Assembly: GCA_036023115.1 (NCBI GenBank)
Contig: JAYKKT010000073.1
Span: 12,091,001-12,155,000 of the forward strand
Direction of reading: 5' to 3'
DNA length: 64,000 nucleotides
Origin: Brasenia schreberi
Taxonomy: Eukaryota > Streptophyta > Magnoliopsida > Nymphaeales > Cabombaceae
Of the stretch, positions 60,743 through 64,000 are shown one piece after another. Position 1 is the first letter of the stretch; the number at the start of each line of letters is the position of its first letter. The notes under the pieces were generated by a model. It did not search any database, had not been told where the DNA came from, and was given only the letters and a program-made list of their open reading frames with translations. The translations under genes were made by a program, and so were the position numbers.

Positions 60743-61466
60743 CACATGGCAAGAGCCAGGAATCAAATCAACAGCCATATAATGATCATAAACCCCAAAT
60801 TCAACCAAGATTTAACCAACTGTATTTTTTTGTCATAAATAACTTACAACTGATAATGATCTTAAACCTTAGACCAAGATCGTCACAAACTCTAATATTT
60901 TGTCATAAATAACTTGAATCGTACAGAAACGAGGGACTGATGCACGACAATACATTACATGAGTCAACTTCAAAGAAATCAATGTCAATCATAAGGATTT
61001 AGGCAGAAGACTGTAAGGAACAAGTATACTAAAGCAAAAAGAACTGCAATCGCAAAAATCTTGATGCTTACTACAATGAAAATGGCGTTAAGGTAAAATA
61101 TCTAGTTTTAGCAGCCACGGCAATGACCAGGAAACGTATTGAACGGCCGGTCGAGTGCTCACTGAAAATTCTGATCACCAAAACAGTGATAAAGGATTAC
61201 AAGGCGCGGTAGAATGTAATGAATCGAAATAATTCACAATACACACACTTAGACCAAGGGCTCAGAATTTCATATCGATAATCGTAATGATCTTAAACCT
61301 AAACTCATTAAAAAGGGGTAACAAAACTATAGTTTTTTGTCACGAATTATATCTAGAGAAACAAAGATGCGACGTAAAAGAAGATATCCCATCACTTGTT
61401 CCAAAAGATCGGTGTCGACCGCGTGTCGTTCAAGCGGAATGCTGAGAGAGAGAGAGAGAGACGCAC
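60743..61466 (-). other. Probable distal part of SPCS1 5'UTR intron
   Basis: Non-coding host sequence. The minus-strand donor candidate AAG|GTGCGT lies at 61466/61467, and a (GA)n tract is at 61443-61460. Confidence 0.4.
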
Positions 61467-61540
61467 CTTATAATGCTGATGTCCCCTGCAGTCAGATCCC
61501 GGCCGGAGAATGATGCAAGAGAAAGAAGGATAAGAGGAGG
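61467..61540 (-). other. Candidate SPCS1 5'UTR exon
   Basis: On the minus strand a GC-richer segment ends CAGCATTATAAG followed by a strong donor GTGCGT. It would splice to the acceptor directly before the SPCS1 ATG (50489), making an intron of 10,978 bp. This is inference from splice signals only, and the transcription start is unknown. Confidence 0.4.
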
Positions 61541-61667
61541 GAGCGGGTTTTTGGTTTTCGGGTCTCTCCTAGGATTCGGAATTATCTGGCTTTTCCAGAT
61601 TATCCGAAATCCACCTATCCAATTTGAGTGCGTCAAAATTCAAATATCGGAAGTAGACTTCTTATGA

Positions 61668-63260
61668 TCCCTTTTTGCTTAATATCTTGTTTTTTCTGAA
61701 TATTATTGGACATATCCAAGCAAACCAAGATGAAACATGGCGAAATCTTACGGACAACGTAATAATTAAGTTAGCAGTCAAATAAATCATGAACTTCTCC
61801 ATTTTCGAGCTTAAGAAAGAAGGTATTTTTAGTCATGGCCCGTTTGATTCGGTCCGGTTTCAGGTCCGATTCTGGGTCTGACTCGTAGAATTACAAATGG
61901 AAGAACAAGATAAATGAAATAAAACCTTCTAATTTGGAAGGTTACTTAGTTAACCAGGCTAGCCTATTTTGACTCAGTCACCCAAAAGACTTGGATCGAG
62001 CCTGAAACCAGTTAAGGTCTTCGTTTTGATGACCTAACCAGGGGTCCTATGTTCCGGTACTGTTCAACTTACAGGTCGGGCAGTTCCGAGTCAACCTTAT
62101 CAAAACAGATCTTAATTAGTGCCCTAAAATGAGCTTGATTGCCTTGCAATTTTCCTGCTAGAGACTGTTGTCCATGTCAAAATGTGCTTGATTGTCATTT
62201 GTTCGAACTGATATTGAATTATTAGAGAAACATGACTCCTTATTTGGATTCTCTGCATTGTCGGCATGATATCGGCTGTTTACCGACGCTCTGAGACCGC
62301 CGAACCCTAACAATAATTGTTTTCTAAGTTCAGTAATCTGAAGATTGATTGCCATAAATTAGGCTTAATAGATTAAAATAAAAGATACTTATAGTGCAAA
62401 ATGGTATATGAGTGGTAAATCCCACTGACATTATCTTCGACGTTATGTTCTTTGATCTTATTTGGCATATCTAAAGACATCAAGTGTGTTCTAAGCACAT
62501 TATTTCAGGGATCACCATATATATGAAACCTCATTTACATTTGGTAAGGCTGAAGGTAAGATGTTAATGGAAACCACATTAAAGTTTTTAGTTGAAAGAT
62601 TTTCTACAAACAGTATGAAGCTTGAACCTAGTTTAAGTTCTTAGAGGTAGTCATTGGTAGACATGTCCAGTTCAGAACTGCAACCGAACTGACCCTTGGT
62701 AGGTTTCGGTTATGGTTTTGAGGTGGTTCTGGTTTGAGTCCAGGACCACTTGAAATCGATACTTTTATTTTATAAAAATTAAATATATAAGAAAATTATA
62801 AAAAAAAATCTGAACCGACGGTTTCAGTTCTGATTTTATAAGAGGTGAAACCAGAACCAATCCGGATGGTCCCTGATTCCGGTTTCACTGGTTACGGTTC
62901 AACCGGTTTCTCAAACGGTTTGGTTCCAGTTGAAACCGCCGGTCCGATTAAGAACTGACGGTGTCTAGTCATTGGCAGCATGGTGCTAGACTTGATATCT
63001 CTCTCACATGACATGGGTGCAGGTGTGGGCGTTGGTATGGGTGGCGCATGGTAATTTTAAAAATAATGACATGACAAAACAAGGCTATAAGCGTGTAAAT
63101 GTGTGAAAATTGGATGTTGCGCACCTTTCACAATGTATAATCATATAGATCTTTTACTTTTCAGGCGCTTGAAAGTCATTTACAAAGTTATAAGATTGGT
63201 TGAAATATATGAATGATACCTTATTATACTCATCTTTTTTTAAAATAAAGGATGACATGA
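61668..63260. other. Unassigned intergenic sequence with AACCGG-type repeats
   Basis: Two stretches (61845-62110 and 62690-62960) are rich in phrases such as GGTTTCAGGTCC, GGTTCAACCGG and GAAACCGCCGG. They resemble those near 32200-32560 and 48395-48610. A 65-codon open stretch on the minus strand (62158-62355) has no recognised domain. Confidence 0.35.
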
Positions 63261-63263
63261 CTG

Positions 63264-63295
63264 TTTTGTGTGAGATGGGCAATAGCCAACTGCTA

Positions 63296-63357
<62 letters not shown>

Positions 63358-63397
63358 TATGTTGTGTGTGAGAGATGGGCAACAACCAATTGCTCCT

Positions 63398-63450
<53 letters not shown>
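63264..63450 (+). repeat. Tandem 99-bp duplication containing (TA)n
   Basis: The unit GTGTGAGATGGGCAA...CAA.TGCT.CT.TT followed by (TA)n occurs twice. The first has (TA)n at 63300-63354, the second at 63401-63449. The second unit has diverged at a few bases. Confidence 0.85.
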
Positions 63451-63453
<3 letters not shown>

Positions 63454-63605
63454 AGTGAATCTCCTATACTAATACTTGCTTACTCATGTCTACCCATTTA
63501 CTTTGGGTGGCATGAGCGTAATTTTAAAATTTTAAGAGACTTTAAAAAGTATGAAAAATATTTTTTATTACAGTCATACCACTCAAAAACTGAGTGTGCA
63601 CGATT

Positions 63606-63782
<177 letters not shown>

Positions 63783-63820
63783 ATATCCATTTCAATAAGA
63801 ACTACACTTTAATAACTTAG

Positions 63821-64000
63821 GTTTTCAAGAGCTGGAATCGCTGCATAAATCATTCAATACCGAGTTTAACTCGCATGGAACATCTTAACAGAGATGCTTA
63901 TATTCAACAGACCAAATTAACAAATTATTTTCCTCTCTTAAAGATGCCTCAGCTTGACGAAAATGGAAACATTTCTATTGAGCAGCAGCTGCATAAATTA
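63821..64000 (+). CDS. Candidate exon running off window edge
   Basis: Immediately after an AG acceptor (ATAACTTAG, ending 63820) a plus-strand frame stays open for 60 codons to the window end, beginning VFKSWNRCINHS and including MPQLDENGNIS. The composition looks protein-like and an AATAAC branch-like sequence precedes it. No family is recognised. It may be chance. Confidence 0.3.

Overview
This window is nuclear DNA of a flowering plant. The evidence is split genes with GT-AG introns, angiosperm-type Copia and RTE-like retroelements, hAT transposons, tRNA-derived SINEs and long AT microsatellites. The species cannot be fixed from the sequence. TE-bloated introns beside GC-rich intronless coding sequence would suit a woody angiosperm with a mid-sized or large genome, but that is only a guess.

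Four host loci are visible. (1) 1500-31106, plus strand: the 3' part of a bifunctional uridine kinase-like/uracil phosphoribosyltransferase gene. Nine exons join in consistent phase and give about 316 residues, and the N-terminal kinase exons lie left of the window. One intron of 20.6 kb and one of 5.0 kb are filled with nested mobile elements. (2) 33379-34376, plus strand: an intronless ribonucleotide reductase small-subunit copy. It has a canonical E2F site upstream, but carries a frameshift, a nonsense codon and two substituted iron ligands. (3) 37547-38035, minus strand: the final exon of a DUF271-type nucleotide-sugar transferase with no upstream exons visible. (4) 50207-50488, minus strand: an intact signal peptidase complex subunit 1 gene, with a probable 5'UTR exon 11 kb away across an intron that contains a Copia element.

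Most of the rest is nested transposons. In the 20.6-kb intron (9220-29778) the order is: an old Copia (9670-16059) split by a younger Copia (10286-15627); a decayed hAT (16060-23050) split by two RTE-like LINEs with target-site duplications; a non-coding LARD-type LTR element (23802-28194) inserted in an older relative of itself; and a LINE 5' fragment. From 38218 to 47267 two LINEs face each other as a long inverted repeat, and a 3.28-kb hAT with an 8-bp duplication sits in one arm. From 51246 to 60737 a Copia element carries a second near-identical hAT. LINEs inserted into hAT and hAT inserted into a LINE show overlapping activity of the two families.

The right end (60743-64000) is mostly unassigned, with dispersed repeats, long (TA)n/(CT)n tracts and one possible exon running off the edge. 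I found no CRISPR array, rRNA, bona fide tRNA gene or clearly novel biochemical system. The most notable items are the nesting chronology, the LINE hairpin, the hAT pair with non-overlapping stop codons, the decayed RNR2 and the short in-frame gap in the uracil phosphoribosyltransferase domain.
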